Shown here: positions 6,947 to 15,774 of the stretch, piece by piece | Position numbering within the stretch: the stretch's first letter is position 1 | Layout: every line of letters starts with the position of its first letter | Source of the DNA: an uncultured Christensenellaceae bacterium | Lineage (GTDB): Bacteria > Bacillota > Clostridia > Christensenellales > CAG-314 | Direction of reading: 5' to 3' | Assembly (NCBI GenBank): GCA_910585195.1 | Contig: CAJUCX010000005.1 | Span: 1 to 64,000 of the forward strand | DNA length: 64,000 nucleotides | The notes under the pieces: generated by a model | Seen by the model: only the letters and a program-made list of their open reading frames with translations | The model's database searches: none | What the model was told of the DNA's origin: nothing | Made by a program: the position numbers and the translations under genes

Positions 6947-7483
6947 ATGAAAAGAAGAATTTTTGCTGTAATTATTGTGGTTTTGACCCTTTGTCTGACT
7001 TTATCCGCCTGCTCGTTCGGAAACGACAACGACGATTATTTAAGAATACATATAAGAGCAAACAGCAACTCGCAACAAGACCAAAACGTAAAATATCTCG
7101 TTAAAAATGCCGTGGTTGACTATCTTACGCCGTTGCTGTGCAATGCAAAAGATAAAGACGCCGCAAAGCAAATTGTAATTGCCAACAAAGACGGCATACA
7201 AAGAGTTGCAGACGGCGTGCTTAAACAAAACGGGTTTTACTATACCAGCAATGCCGTAGTTAAACAAGAAGAATTTCCTACGCGCACGTATGAGGGGTTG
7301 ACGCTGGACTCGGGCGTATACGAAGCATTGATAGTAAATCTCGGCACGGGCACCGGCGACAACTGGTGGTGCGTGGTATATCCTCCTTTGTGTTTTGTCG
7401 GCGGCGAGGCAACTACCGGCAACACTATAAAATATAAATCCAAACTGTTGGAAATTATCAACGACTTTTTAGGTAAAAATTAA
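6947..7483 (+). CDS. spoIIR: Stage II sporulation protein R
   Basis: A 178-residue secreted signalling protein. SpoIIR made in the forespore activates the SpoIIGA protease that processes pro-SigE in the mother cell. It has an N-terminal hydrophobic segment (residues 5-24) ending in LSACS, which can be a signal peptide or a lipobox. Family motifs follow: LRIHIRANSNSQQDQNVKY and, near 134-156, GTGDNWWCVVYPPLCFV. The start is the ATG preceded by TTGGAG. An upstream in-frame ATG at 6908 lies inside the terminator hairpin and is rejected. Confidence 0.93.
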   Translation: MKRRIFAVIIVVLTLCLTLSACSFGNDNDDYLRIHIRANSNSQQDQNVKYLVKNAVVDYLTPLLCNAKDKDAAKQIVIANKDGIQRVADGVLKQNGFYYTSNAVVKQEEFPTRTYEGLTLDSGVYEALIVNLGTGTGDNWWCVVYPPLCFVGGEATTGNTIKYKSKLLEIINDFLGKN

Positions 7484-7572
7484 AGTAATATTTTTGCGGT
7501 CGGGAAGTTTCGCGATAATGCAGTCAACAAACGTTATATAAAAAATATTTGTTTAATTATTATTTAGTACTC

Positions 7573-7604
7573 AAAGCCGCCGCGGCGATTGCCGCGGCGG
7601 CTTT
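7573..7604 (+). repeat. Perfect GC-rich hairpin without U tract upstream of sleB
   Basis: AAAGCCGCCGCGGC (7573-7586) and GCCGCGGCGGCTTT (7591-7604) form a perfect 14-bp stem with loop GATT. Neither strand has a proper T run after it. It may still act as the spoIIR terminator or as an RNA-stabilising structure. The rest of the 7484-7691 gap shows only the SigG-like promoter. Confidence 0.8.
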
Positions 7605-7639
7605 GGCGTTGGTTAAAATATAAACATCGGAAAAATATT

Positions 7640-7669
7640 TACATAAAAAATCGCGATTTAACCACACTA
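7640..7669 (+). promoter_or_regulatory. Candidate SigG promoter for sleB-ypeB
   Basis: TACATA (7640-7645), a 17-bp spacer and CACACTA (7663-7669) match the forespore SigG consensus (TGMATA, 17-18 bp, CATACTA) at 5 of 6 and 6 of 7 positions. sleB-ypeB is a classical SigG operon in Bacillus. Confidence 0.55.
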
Positions 7670-7691
7670 TGCGTATGGAGGAATTTTTGCA

Positions 7692-8387
7692 ATGACGAAA
7701 AGGACAAAGGTTATTTTTGCCGTCCTTGCGTTGATATTCTGCGGCGGCGTGCTGTTTACGCTTACTTCGGTAACTCAAACGGCGGATGCCGCTACGGTGG
7801 TCAAACAAGGCTCCAAAGGTGAGATAGTAAGGCAAATTCAAACCAAACTTAAAAATTGGGGTTATTATACCGGAAGCGTAGACGGCGTTTTCGGTGCAAA
7901 AACGACTACTGCCGTCAAGAGTTTTCAAAAGAAAAACGGTTTGACCCAGGACGGCGTGGTAGGGCAAAAAACCGCGTCGGCTATGGGTATTACGCTTTCA
8001 TCGACATCGTCTTCGGGCAGTTCCGGTTCTACTACAAACAGCGACTTGTATCTGCTAGCAAGGGCGGTCTACGGAGAAGCACGGGGAGAGCCGTACAACG
8101 GCAAAGTCGCGGTTGCCGCGGTAATACTCAACAGGGTAAAACATAAGGACTTTCCAAACAGTATTTCCGGCGTTATTTATCAGCCGTGGGCGTTTACCGC
8201 AGTAAACGACGGACAGATAAATATGGGTACCAACGACGAGTGCATAAAGGCTTGTCAGGACGCAATGAACGGCTGGGACCCGACTTACGGTTGTATTTAT
8301 TATTACAATCCTGCTACGGCTACAAACAAGTGGATTCGTTCCAGACCTATTACAGTTACGATAGGCAAACACGTTTTTTGCAAGTGA
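7692..8387 (+). CDS. sleB: Spore cortex-lytic enzyme SleB
   Basis: A 231-residue lytic transglycosylase that degrades cortex peptidoglycan (muramic-delta-lactam containing) during germination. It has a signal peptide at residues 1-34 ending TADAA. A peptidoglycan-binding domain follows at about 38-95 (GEIVRQIQTKLKNWGYYTG ... VDGVFG ... FQKKNGL). A Ser/Thr/Gly linker leads to the SleB hydrolase domain from about 115 (LARAVYGEARGEPYNGKVAV, with the catalytic-type Glu in GEARGE). GGAGGA lies 9 nt before the ATG. It is 8 bp upstream of ypeB, its usual partner. Confidence 0.95.
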   Translation: MTKRTKVIFAVLALIFCGGVLFTLTSVTQTADAATVVKQGSKGEIVRQIQTKLKNWGYYTGSVDGVFGAKTTTAVKSFQKKNGLTQDGVVGQKTASAMGITLSSTSSSGSSGSTTNSDLYLLARAVYGEARGEPYNGKVAVAAVILNRVKHKDFPNSISGVIYQPWAFTAVNDGQINMGTNDECIKACQDAMNGWDPTYGCIYYYNPATATNKWIRSRPITVTIGKHVFCK

Positions 8388-8395
8388 GGTGAAAT

Positions 8396-9742
8396 ATGAC
8401 AAAAACTGCTAAGATAGTTACCGGCATTATATTGGGCATTGCGCTGCTGTGCGTTGCGGCGGTCATAGTGGCCCTCGCCGTAGTAAACAACGGGTTGATA
8501 CGCCAAAATCAAATCAACGCGGCTTACAAAACTCAACTTGAAAACGTGTACGAAAAGTCGTATTTCGAACTGTCCGACAGCGTAAGAAATTTGGAAACTT
8601 CTCTTACCAAACTTACCGCAACAAACAGCAAAACGCAACAGCAGGCTTTGCTTACCAAAATTATCGGGCAGGCGGATACCGCTCAAAGCGACTTAAATAC
8701 TTTGCCGCTTGCAAACGAGTCTTTGCAACAGTCGGTTGCATTTACCAACAAGACCGGTGATTTTTGTAAATATCTGCAAATGAAATTGGCAAACGGCGGA
8801 GAGTTTTCCGCAAGCGACAGGGCAAATATAGCGGGGCTTGCAAAGTCGTCCAAAAAACTCAATGCGTCGTTGTGCGATATGACGGACGGCATGGGGTGCG
8901 ATATTAACTTTGCCGACAGCGTTTTGACCGACGGCATTATGGAAGGCGTAAGCGACGGTTTTGACGAGATAAATCAAAATACATTCGACTATCCTGAACT
9001 GATTTACGACGGACCGTTTTCCGACGCAAAACAAAAAGATATCGTGGTAGATATGCCTATGATGACGCAGGAAGATGTAAAGAGCAAAATAGCCAAAGAC
9101 CTCTCTATGCTTAACGTAAGCAACATAGAGTACAAGGGCGACCTTAAAAACAAACTGGAAGTATACAACTATGAAGTTATGCTAAAAGACGGCGACTTGT
9201 TGTACGTTCAGGCAAGCAAAAACGGCGGAATGATTTCTTCAATTTCCGCATCGGGCAGAAAAGGCAACGAAACGGCTTTGGACGTTGAAACCGCTCAGAA
9301 GAGAGCCGAGCAATTTGCAAGGGCTTTGGGCTATGACGTAAAACCTATTTGGGTTTCCAAAACGGAAGAAGGCTGCACTTACGTAAACCTTGCGCCGGTG
9401 GTCAGCAACGTGATAATTTATCCCGACCTTGTAAAAGTTTCCCTCGGGCCAAACGGAATTTGCGGTTTTGAGAGTTTCAATTACCTTGCAAACCACAAAA
9501 TTCGCGTAATTGACAAGATGGCAAGAAGCAGCGAAACTGCTGAGAGAAACCTTTATGAAGGCCTGCAAGTAAAAAATAGCAATCTCGCGCTTGTGCCTAA
9601 AAACAATAAAGAAATTTTATGTTTCGAATTCGAGTGCGAAATGGAAGGGGAACAGTATTTTATTTTCGTAGACGCAGATACCAATCAGGAAGTGGATATT
9701 TTCAGAGTAATTAAAGGTACGGAAGGTTATACCGTAATGTAA
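8396..9742 (+). CDS. ypeB: Germination protein YpeB
   Basis: A 448-residue protein. It has one N-terminal membrane anchor at about residues 7-29, a helical N-terminal region rich in Gln/Asn/Thr and Leu (30-190), and PepSY-type repeats in the C-terminal half (for example EDVKSKIAKDLSML near 222 and TAQKRAEQFARALGY near 298). YpeB and SleB stabilise each other in the spore integument, and their genes are almost always adjacent. Here only 8 bp separate them, and the ypeB ribosome binding site GAGGTG directly follows the sleB stop. Length matches the family. Confidence 0.94.
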   Translation: MTKTAKIVTGIILGIALLCVAAVIVALAVVNNGLIRQNQINAAYKTQLENVYEKSYFELSDSVRNLETSLTKLTATNSKTQQQALLTKIIGQADTAQSDLNTLPLANESLQQSVAFTNKTGDFCKYLQMKLANGGEFSASDRANIAGLAKSSKKLNASLCDMTDGMGCDINFADSVLTDGIMEGVSDGFDEINQNTFDYPELIYDGPFSDAKQKDIVVDMPMMTQEDVKSKIAKDLSMLNVSNIEYKGDLKNKLEVYNYEVMLKDGDLLYVQASKNGGMISSISASGRKGNETALDVETAQKRAEQFARALGYDVKPIWVSKTEEGCTYVNLAPVVSNVIIYPDLVKVSLGPNGICGFESFNYLANHKIRVIDKMARSSETAERNLYEGLQVKNSNLALVPKNNKEILCFEFECEMEGEQYFIFVDADTNQEVDIFRVIKGTEGYTVM

Positions 9743-9794
9743 CTTAAACAAGTTTTTAACGGCAATAAAAATAGAGTTTACGGTGAGTAAAAAC

Positions 9795-9832
9795 AAACCG
9801 CACTTGCATAAAACGCAAGGGCGGTTTTGTTT
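9795..9832. terminator. Bidirectional terminator between ypeB and the convergent gene
   Basis: AAACCGC-A-CTTGC (9795-9807) pairs with GCAAG-G-GCGGTTT (9815-9827), with one internal mismatch. T-rich sequence follows on both strands, which suits the convergent gene pair. Confidence 0.85.
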
Positions 9833-9879
9833 TTGTTTATTAAAAATTTGAGATTGAAAAAAACAAGCAACTTAAATTT

Positions 9880-11172
9880 TTATTTTTTGTCTTTTTCCAA
9901 CATAATGTTCAAAATCTCTCTGTCGGTGGCAAGCATACCCGGGTTGGCAACTCTGCCGATATTTTTTATGCAGTCTTCCGCAGTTTCGGCACAAATGCCG
10001 TCGCTTACGCGCAATGCTGCGTTGTCTGCCGCAAGCAACGCGCTTATCACTCCTGCCGAGAGGGAAGTTGCAAGTTTCATGGCGCAGCCTACTTTGCCGC
10101 CGTCGCAAATCATACCCGTTATCGTGCCTGTCATATTTCTTATCGCAAAGCCCATTTGTTTTGCGTTGCCGCCCAGCAAATAGGTCATTGCCGCAGACGC
10201 CGCCGTTGCAGAAGCAAGAGAGCAAGCGCACATTGCCGACAGTTTGCCGATGTATGAGTTTATGTAGGTGTTTATAAGGTGTCCGAGCGCCAATGCGCGC
10301 ACGGTTTTTTCTTTGCTTGCGTTTACGGCTTTTGCGGTTTCGCTTATAGGCAAAATTACCGCAAGACCTTTGCTTCCCGCGCCGGAACTGCTCATTATGG
10401 TATAAGGGCAGCCGTCAAGTCTGCCTTCTATCGACGACGCAACTTTAAGCATAATGCGCGACAGTAAATCGTCTTTAAGATATGCGGTGTTCATATTTTT
10501 TTGCAGCGTTTTGGAAATCCCAACGCCGCTGGGGTTTTTAAGACTTTCCTGCGCGACGCCTTCGTTCATTTCTATTCCGTCCAAAAGAAACGCAAGTTCT
10601 TCAAAGGTTGCGGACTCCGCAAGGTCTACGATTTGGCTTATCTTCATGGTCATAAGTTTGTCCGCAAGCGGATTGCCCGATTGACTTGCGGCAGCATCGG
10701 CTTTAAGCAACTCTTTGCCGTTTGCCTGTATCAAAACGACGTTTGTATGACTTCCTTTAATTAAAGCAACGCCGGTACCGAGGTCTGTCGTTACTTCCGC
10801 GTGGACGAAAATTTGTCTTTCGTCTTGTTTTATATCCACCTGTACGCATTTGCCTTCTACCAAAGTTTTGGTTTGCTTTGTGATTTCCGGCGTAAGGTCT
10901 TGCAAGAGTTGAAGTTTCTTTTGAGGGTTTTTCAACAATGCGCCGAGCGTTACGGCATAATCCAAACCGACACGGTCAAAACTCGGTATGCCGACGGACA
11001 TTCCGTTTTTGTATATATTAGGGTTTACTTGCAACTTAATTGCTTTTACCGTTCCGCCGACGGCTTTGGACGCTTCCGCAGCGGCAAGAGCCACGCACAC
11101 AGGCTCGGTGCAACCCAACGCAGGTACGACGTCTTTTTTGAGCATTTCTATCATTTCGTTTTTGTTTAACAT
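9880..11172 (-). CDS. L-cysteine desulfidase family protein (UPF0597/CyuA-like)
   Basis: A 430-residue protein of the serine dehydratase-like UPF0597 family. It includes archaeal L-cysteine desulfidase and E. coli CyuA (YhaM), iron-sulfur enzymes that convert cysteine to pyruvate, sulfide and ammonia. The hallmark ALGCTEP motif is at residues 18-24. Further conserved blocks are GGTVKAIKLQVNPNIYKNGM and, in the C-terminal half, SSSGAGSKGLAVILP and GMICDGGKVGCAMKLA, with the conserved cysteines. The start has GGGGG upstream. It stands alone on the minus strand. The exact substrate (cysteine or serine) is not readable from sequence. Confidence 0.85.
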   Translation of the reverse strand: MLNKNEMIEMLKKDVVPALGCTEPVCVALAAAEASKAVGGTVKAIKLQVNPNIYKNGMSVGIPSFDRVGLDYAVTLGALLKNPQKKLQLLQDLTPEITKQTKTLVEGKCVQVDIKQDERQIFVHAEVTTDLGTGVALIKGSHTNVVLIQANGKELLKADAAASQSGNPLADKLMTMKISQIVDLAESATFEELAFLLDGIEMNEGVAQESLKNPSGVGISKTLQKNMNTAYLKDDLLSRIMLKVASSIEGRLDGCPYTIMSSSGAGSKGLAVILPISETAKAVNASKEKTVRALALGHLINTYINSYIGKLSAMCACSLASATAASAAMTYLLGGNAKQMGFAIRNMTGTITGMICDGGKVGCAMKLATSLSAGVISALLAADNAALRVSDGICAETAEDCIKNIGRVANPGMLATDREILNIMLEKDKK

Positions 11173-11599
11173 AACTACCCCCGAAGTTTATTGATTATAT
11201 TGTAAAACCTGTCTCACAAATTGTCAACGGCAGGCAGTGAGGTTAAAGTTTTGCGAGTTTGTTTTGTTTATTAAAAATAGGGCAATAAAATAAACGACAG
11301 TTTTAGTTGCAAGTGTTGAAATTTATTAAGATTGAACTTTAATAGCCTTATATATGGCAGTCTTGGTTGTAAGTTTTGAGATTGCATTCGAATTGAACTT
11401 AAATAACCTTGCAAAAACGCGTGTTGATAGATAAAATGCATTATTTTTGTGAATTGAACTTAAAGTAGACACAATTTCAACCGAAAAGGCGGGGGTTTCT
11501 CTTGAAAATACGCTTTTCTTTTAATATAATTGAAGCGTAGAAAAAACCGTTACGAAAGAAAATCGGGTTTATTATTTAATTGTTAAAAGGAGAATCCTT
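11173..11599. other. Intergenic region with degenerate 61-bp repeats
   Basis: This 427-bp gap holds the repeat block at 11270-11461 and a -10-like TATAAT at 11527-11532 with TTGAAA at 11502-11507 (19-bp spacing), a possible promoter for the gene at 11600. No small ORF with a ribosome binding site is evident. Confidence 0.5.
11270..11461. repeat. Degenerate tandem repeat with a 61-bp period
   Basis: The phrase ATTGAACTT occurs at 11331, 11392 and 11453, exactly 61 bp apart each time. The first two copies continue similarly (AATAGCCTT and AATAACCTT). The unit before 11331 shares a second block with the next one: CAGTTTTAGTTGCAAGTGTT near 11298 against CAGTCTTGGTTGTAAGTTTT near 11358. The copies have diverged, so this is an old tandem array or a set of phased binding sites. 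Confidence 0.6.
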
Positions 11600-12580
11600 A
11601 TGAACAAATATTCGGTAGGCGACTTTATTTACAAAAAGCGCAAAGAAAAAAATCTTACGCAAACGCAGCTAGGCGAAATGTTGGGCGTAAGCAACAAAGC
11701 CGTCAGCAAATGGGAGACAGGCGAGTCTTTTCCTGAGTTTTCGCTTATTCAGCCGCTGTGCGAAATTTTGGGCATTTCCGCCGACGAACTTATCGCAGGA
11801 AAAGAAAGGGAAGACTTTGAGTTTTACGGAAATGCAAAAAAAAATTTTGTGCAAACCGACAGAGATGTTCGAGATGAAAATGAGCAAATTAGTAGAGATT
11901 TTGAAAGTCGCTACTATGAAAATGCGGAAACAGCCCCAAAACAACAAAAGCAGTTGAGTCAAAAAGGTCTTGCGTTTGAAAAGAGGTTTTTCGTAGGCAT
12001 TGCGGTTGCCGTATTTTTGTGCGTTGCGTCTTTAGGCGCATTGTTTTTGTCACAGTATTTTGGCATGAGCGAAGGACATTCCGCCTGCGTAATGCTTTCT
12101 ATATGTGTGGTTGCGGTATATATGTTTGTGCATTTGGGTATGAAATATGACGCTTACAAAAAAGGTACGGACGACTACGTAAACGCCTTGGACAAATTTA
12201 CGTGGATTTTGCCGATTGGCGTGGCTATGTGCGTACTTTCTCCTTGCATAATTTTGTTGATAGGCTCAGACGAATCGGGCGGCATAAATCCGTTGGCTAT
12301 GTGTGCGTTTTTTGGTTGGCTTGCAATAGCTGTGCTTATCATCGTGTTTAGCGCAATGTATATCAAACGCACCAACGACTTTTACGGCATTACGGAAGTC
12401 GAAGCCAAGAAAGAACAATGGCAAGACCGTGCGTGCGGTATAATCATGATTACGGCAGTAATGATTTATTTGATTTTGGGCTTTGTGTTTGATGTCTGGC
12501 ACCCGGGTTGGATTGTATTTCCTATAGGCGGTCTAATTTGCTGTATTTTGGGAACGACAAAAAAGAATGACCATAAATAA
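11600..12580 (+). CDS. XRE-family regulator fused to a membrane domain
   Basis: A 326-residue protein. Residues 5-62 are a Cro/C1 helix-turn-helix (KNLTQTQLGEMLGVSNKAVSKWETGESFP). A charged linker (65-130) carries Lys/Gln-rich sequence. From residue 135 to the end there are about six hydrophobic segments, some paired. Such fusions of an HTH to a membrane domain are common in Firmicutes and are thought to sense envelope or ion conditions; the signal here is unknown. GGAG lies 8 nt before the ATG, and the repeat block lies upstream. A strong terminator follows, so it is monocistronic. Confidence 0.85.
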   Translation: MNKYSVGDFIYKKRKEKNLTQTQLGEMLGVSNKAVSKWETGESFPEFSLIQPLCEILGISADELIAGKEREDFEFYGNAKKNFVQTDRDVRDENEQISRDFESRYYENAETAPKQQKQLSQKGLAFEKRFFVGIAVAVFLCVASLGALFLSQYFGMSEGHSACVMLSICVVAVYMFVHLGMKYDAYKKGTDDYVNALDKFTWILPIGVAMCVLSPCIILLIGSDESGGINPLAMCAFFGWLAIAVLIIVFSAMYIKRTNDFYGITEVEAKKEQWQDRACGIIMITAVMIYLILGFVFDVWHPGWIVFPIGGLICCILGTTKKNDHK

Positions 12581-12630
12581 ATTTTTCAATAAATTTTACC
12601 GATTTTTTAATAAAAGTACAATTTGCAAAA

Positions 12631-12664
12631 CAACCCCTGCCGTATCAACGGCAGGGGTTGTTTA
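12631..12664. terminator. Rho-independent terminator between convergent genes
   Basis: A perfect 13-bp stem, CAACCCCTGCCGT (12631-12643) with ACGGCAGGGGTTG (12648-12660), has loop ATCA and is followed by TTTATTTG. Confidence 0.93.
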
Positions 12665-12733
12665 TTTGTTTATATATTATCTAAGTTAAATAATTTGTAA
12701 TAATTGCGTAATTGCGAGTAGGTAATAGAAAAA

Positions 12734-14551
12734 TTATTTGTCGGCTTTTGCTTTGCTTAAAGCCTTCATGCGTTGTTCTTTGCTTAAAATCATTTTGCGC
12801 AGGCGGATATTTTCCGGAGTAACTTCCACAAGTTCGTCATCGGCGATAAATTCCAAACACTGTTCCAAACTCAAAACCGACGGCGGCGTAAGTTTAAGCG
12901 CCTCGTCGCTGCCGCTTGCGCGGTTGTTGGTGAGCTGCTTCTTTTTGCAGACGTTTACCACCAAGTCTTCTTCACGGCTGTTTTCTCCTACTACCATACC
13001 TTGATAAACTTCTACGCCGGTGCCTATAAACAAACGGGAACGCTCCTGCGCGTTGTAAAGTCCGTAGGCGGTGCTTACGCCGTCTTCGAAACATACGACG
13101 GAGCCGCGGTTTCTTTCAGGTACGTCGCCTTTATAAGGCTCGTAGCCTTTCAAAATATGGTTCATTACTCCAAAGCCTTTTGTGTCGGTAAGCATTTCGC
13201 TGCGGTAGCCGATAAGGCATCGCGCAGGTATGTCAAACTCTAATCTGGTGCTGCCGAGTCCGTCGGCAAGCATATTCGTCATTTCGCCTTTTCTTGCGCC
13301 TATTTTGTTTAATATCGCGCCGACGTAAACGTCGGGCACGTCTATTACCAAATGTTCTATAGGCTCGCACTTTTTGCCGTCTATTTCCTTAAAAATAACT
13401 TTCGGGCGCGAAACCTGAAATTCATATCCTTCACGGCGCATATTTTCTATCAAAATAGAAAGGTGCAGCTCGCCTCTGCCGTAAACCTTAAAGCAATCTG
13501 TATTGTCGGTTTCTTCAAGCTTCATACTTACGTTGGTTTCCACTTCCTTAAACAGGCGGCTGCGCAAATGTCTGCTGGTTACGAATTTGCCTTCGCGTCC
13601 CGCAAACGGGCTGTTGTTTACCATAAACAGCATCGATAGGGTAGGCTCGTCGATTTTTACAAAAGGCAGCGGCTCGATATTGTCCGGGTCGCAAATCGTT
13701 TCGCCTATGTTGAGGTTGTCTATGCCGCTTAGCGCTATTATGTCGCCGATTTTTGCGGAAGTTACTTCTATGCGTTTAAGCCCCTCAAACTGATAAAGTT
13801 TTGCTATCTTGCAAGGAGAATTGTTTGTTCCGCATACAACTGCCTGCTGACCGGAAACGATTTCTCCTCGTATGATTTTGCCTATGCCTATTCTGCCGAT
13901 ATATTCGTCGTAATCTATGTTGCATATAAGCGCTTGCAAACCGCCGTCGGCATTTCCTTCCGGCGCCGGAATTTCCTCCAAAATAGTATCAAGCAGCGGC
14001 GTAAGGTTGCTGCTTGGCGCATCAAGGTCGAGGGTTGCCCAACCTTGTTTTGCGCTTGCGTAAACGGTTTTGAAGTCTATTTGCTCGTCGGTTGCGCCAA
14101 GTTCTATAAACAGCTCCAACACTTGATTTAAGAGCTTTTCTTTGTCACAGCCGCGGTCTGCTTTGTTTATTACCACAACTGGTTTTTTGTTTAAGTTGAG
14201 GGCTTTTTTAAGCACGTATCTAGTCTGCGGCATACAGCCTTCTATCGCGTCGATAAGGAGCAAAACGCCGTCTACCATAGACAAAATGCGTTCTACCTCT
14301 CCGCCGAAGTCCGCGTGCCCCGGGGTGTCTATTATGTTTATCTTTACGCCTTTGTAGTGTACCGCGGTGTTTTTGGCAAGTATGGTTATGCCGCGTTCTT
14401 TTTCCAAATCGCCGCTGTCCATTACTCTTTCGCTTACGACTTCGTTAGTGCGGAAAACTCCGTTTTGTTTAAGCAACTGGTCTACCATAGTGGTTTTGCC
14501 GTGGTCTACGTGCGCTATTATTGCAATGTTTCTTACGTCTTCTCTAATCAT
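12734..14551 (-). CDS. typA: Translational GTPase TypA/BipA
   Basis: A 605-residue ribosome-associated GTPase of the EF-G/LepA superfamily, involved in ribosome assembly and stress adaptation. Motifs are G1 AHVDHGKT (13-20), G2 region RGITILAKNTAV, G3 DTPGHADFGGEV (near 76-87), G4 NKAD (near 130) and a C-terminal BipA-specific domain that ends in a Lys-rich tail. Full length with no defects. CGGAG precedes the ATG. It appears monocistronic. Confidence 0.97.
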   Translation of the reverse strand: MIREDVRNIAIIAHVDHGKTTMVDQLLKQNGVFRTNEVVSERVMDSGDLEKERGITILAKNTAVHYKGVKINIIDTPGHADFGGEVERILSMVDGVLLLIDAIEGCMPQTRYVLKKALNLNKKPVVVINKADRGCDKEKLLNQVLELFIELGATDEQIDFKTVYASAKQGWATLDLDAPSSNLTPLLDTILEEIPAPEGNADGGLQALICNIDYDEYIGRIGIGKIIRGEIVSGQQAVVCGTNNSPCKIAKLYQFEGLKRIEVTSAKIGDIIALSGIDNLNIGETICDPDNIEPLPFVKIDEPTLSMLFMVNNSPFAGREGKFVTSRHLRSRLFKEVETNVSMKLEETDNTDCFKVYGRGELHLSILIENMRREGYEFQVSRPKVIFKEIDGKKCEPIEHLVIDVPDVYVGAILNKIGARKGEMTNMLADGLGSTRLEFDIPARCLIGYRSEMLTDTKGFGVMNHILKGYEPYKGDVPERNRGSVVCFEDGVSTAYGLYNAQERSRLFIGTGVEVYQGMVVGENSREEDLVVNVCKKKQLTNNRASGSDEALKLTPPSVLSLEQCLEFIADDELVEVTPENIRLRKMILSKEQRMKALSKAKADK

Positions 14552-14578
14552 AATTTCTCCGTATATTCTTGACGTTTC

Positions 14579-14608
14579 AGTTTACCGCCAAATGCCGCAT
14601 AATGTCAA
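14579..14608 (-). promoter_or_regulatory. Candidate promoter for typA
   Basis: On the minus strand TTGACA (14603-14608) and TAAACT (14579-14584) are 18 bp apart and lie 27 bp before the typA start. Confidence 0.5.
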
Positions 14609-14635
14609 TCGTTATGCCGTACGCGTTTTTAATTG

Positions 14636-14664
14636 TTTACAAATTTTTCCTTTTGTTGCATAAT
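14636..14664 (+). promoter_or_regulatory. Candidate promoter for the thioesterase gene
   Basis: TTTACA (14636-14641), 17 bp, CATAAT (14659-14664). It implies a leader of about 165 nt before the start codon at 14838. I see no known regulatory motif in that leader. Confidence 0.5.
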
Positions 14665-14837
14665 AAGTGTGCTTAATTTACGTTGTTTTTAATGCAATTT
14701 CATACGGAATTTATATTTCTAGATGCCGATTTGGCTTATTGAAGTATATAATTTATGCGGCGTTTGCGTTTGGTTGCAAAACTTATGCAGATGTTGCAAT
14801 TTTTGTAAAATATGCGATTGTAAAAGAGGTGTGTGTG

Positions 14838-15593
14838 ATGACTATTATTGACGGCGGCTTAAAAATCGCCAAAGACTATCAGGTTGTGTCTTATGACGCA
14901 GACAGACAGCAAAACATAAAACTTTCCAGCCTGCAAAGGTGGTTTCAGGACGCGGCAGACGCGCAGTGCACTCATTTCGGATGCGACTATATAACTATGC
15001 GCGAAAAAATGAATATGGTGTTTTTGCTTGTAAAGTCAAGCATAAATATTTACAGCCCGTTGAAGTTGGAAGGCAATTATACCGTAATCACTTGGAACAA
15101 AGGCGCAAAGGGTATACAGTTTTTCAGAGATTTTTCCGTAACGGACAAAGACGGCAAAATCTATGCGGAGGGCGGCACGAGTTGGGTGCTTGTAGACCCC
15201 AACACGCACAGAATGAAAAAACCTGCCGAAGTAACTTTTCCCGTGCCGGAGTGCTGCGACGACGTGCAAGGCACAAGGCTAGGCAAAATGCAAATGCCTG
15301 AGCTGCAGTATGTAAGCGACAAACTTGTTTATTATACGGAAATCGACTCTAACGAGCATTTGACAAACTGGGTTTATGCCGACATAGTAACAAACGCGTT
15401 GCCCGAGCTTAAAGGCAAATATATTGCGGAAATGGATATATCTTACGCGGCGGAAGCATTCGAGGGGGAAGTAATTAAACTTTACCGCGCAAACGTCGAC
15501 GGCGTTTGGTATATAAGGGGCGAGCACCCTCGCGGCAAGTGTTTTGAAGCGCGATGTAAGTTGGCGGATATTTCTCCCGACGAAACAAAATAA
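14838..15593 (+). CDS. Acyl-ACP thioesterase
   Basis: A 251-residue fatty acyl-ACP thioesterase (FatA/FatB-like, bacterial branch). It releases free fatty acids from acyl carrier protein. Two tandem hotdog folds are expected, about residues 1-130 and 150-251. The first contains the typical WFQDAADAQ helix. The second carries the catalytic-type stretch DSNEHLTNWVYADI (near 178-191), corresponding to the D..N.H..N..Y motif of plant enzymes. The start is the ATG with AGAGG 8 nt upstream. An in-frame extension further upstream lacks a ribosome binding site and is hydrophobic, unlike the family. Confidence 0.88.
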   Translation: MTIIDGGLKIAKDYQVVSYDADRQQNIKLSSLQRWFQDAADAQCTHFGCDYITMREKMNMVFLLVKSSINIYSPLKLEGNYTVITWNKGAKGIQFFRDFSVTDKDGKIYAEGGTSWVLVDPNTHRMKKPAEVTFPVPECCDDVQGTRLGKMQMPELQYVSDKLVYYTEIDSNEHLTNWVYADIVTNALPELKGKYIAEMDISYAAEAFEGEVIKLYRANVDGVWYIRGEHPRGKCFEARCKLADISPDETK

Positions 15594-15674
15594 ATTGCAT
15601 TAAATTAAATATTTGCGCATATAAGCATATAAAGACATTTATATTATTTTTTACATATTAAATAAAAATCGTTA

Positions 15675-15714
15675 CCAAAGCCCGTTGCACTAAAGTGCAA
15701 CGGGCTTTGGTTTT
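15675..15714. terminator. Bidirectional Rho-independent terminator
   Basis: A perfect 16-bp stem, CCAAAGCCCGTTGCAC (15675-15690) with GTGCAACGGGCTTTGG (15695-15710), has a TAAA loop and a TTTT tail. It lies between convergent genes. Confidence 0.95.
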
Positions 15715-15774
15715 AATGTGATTTTAATTAAATAAGATATTAAATAGAATTATGCTAAGCAGGTTGGAGAAAAA

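Noticed and set aside
14667..14837. N-terminal extension of the acyl-ACP thioesterase
   Set aside because: It has no ribosome binding site, is hydrophobic unlike the family, and would begin at the predicted transcription start.
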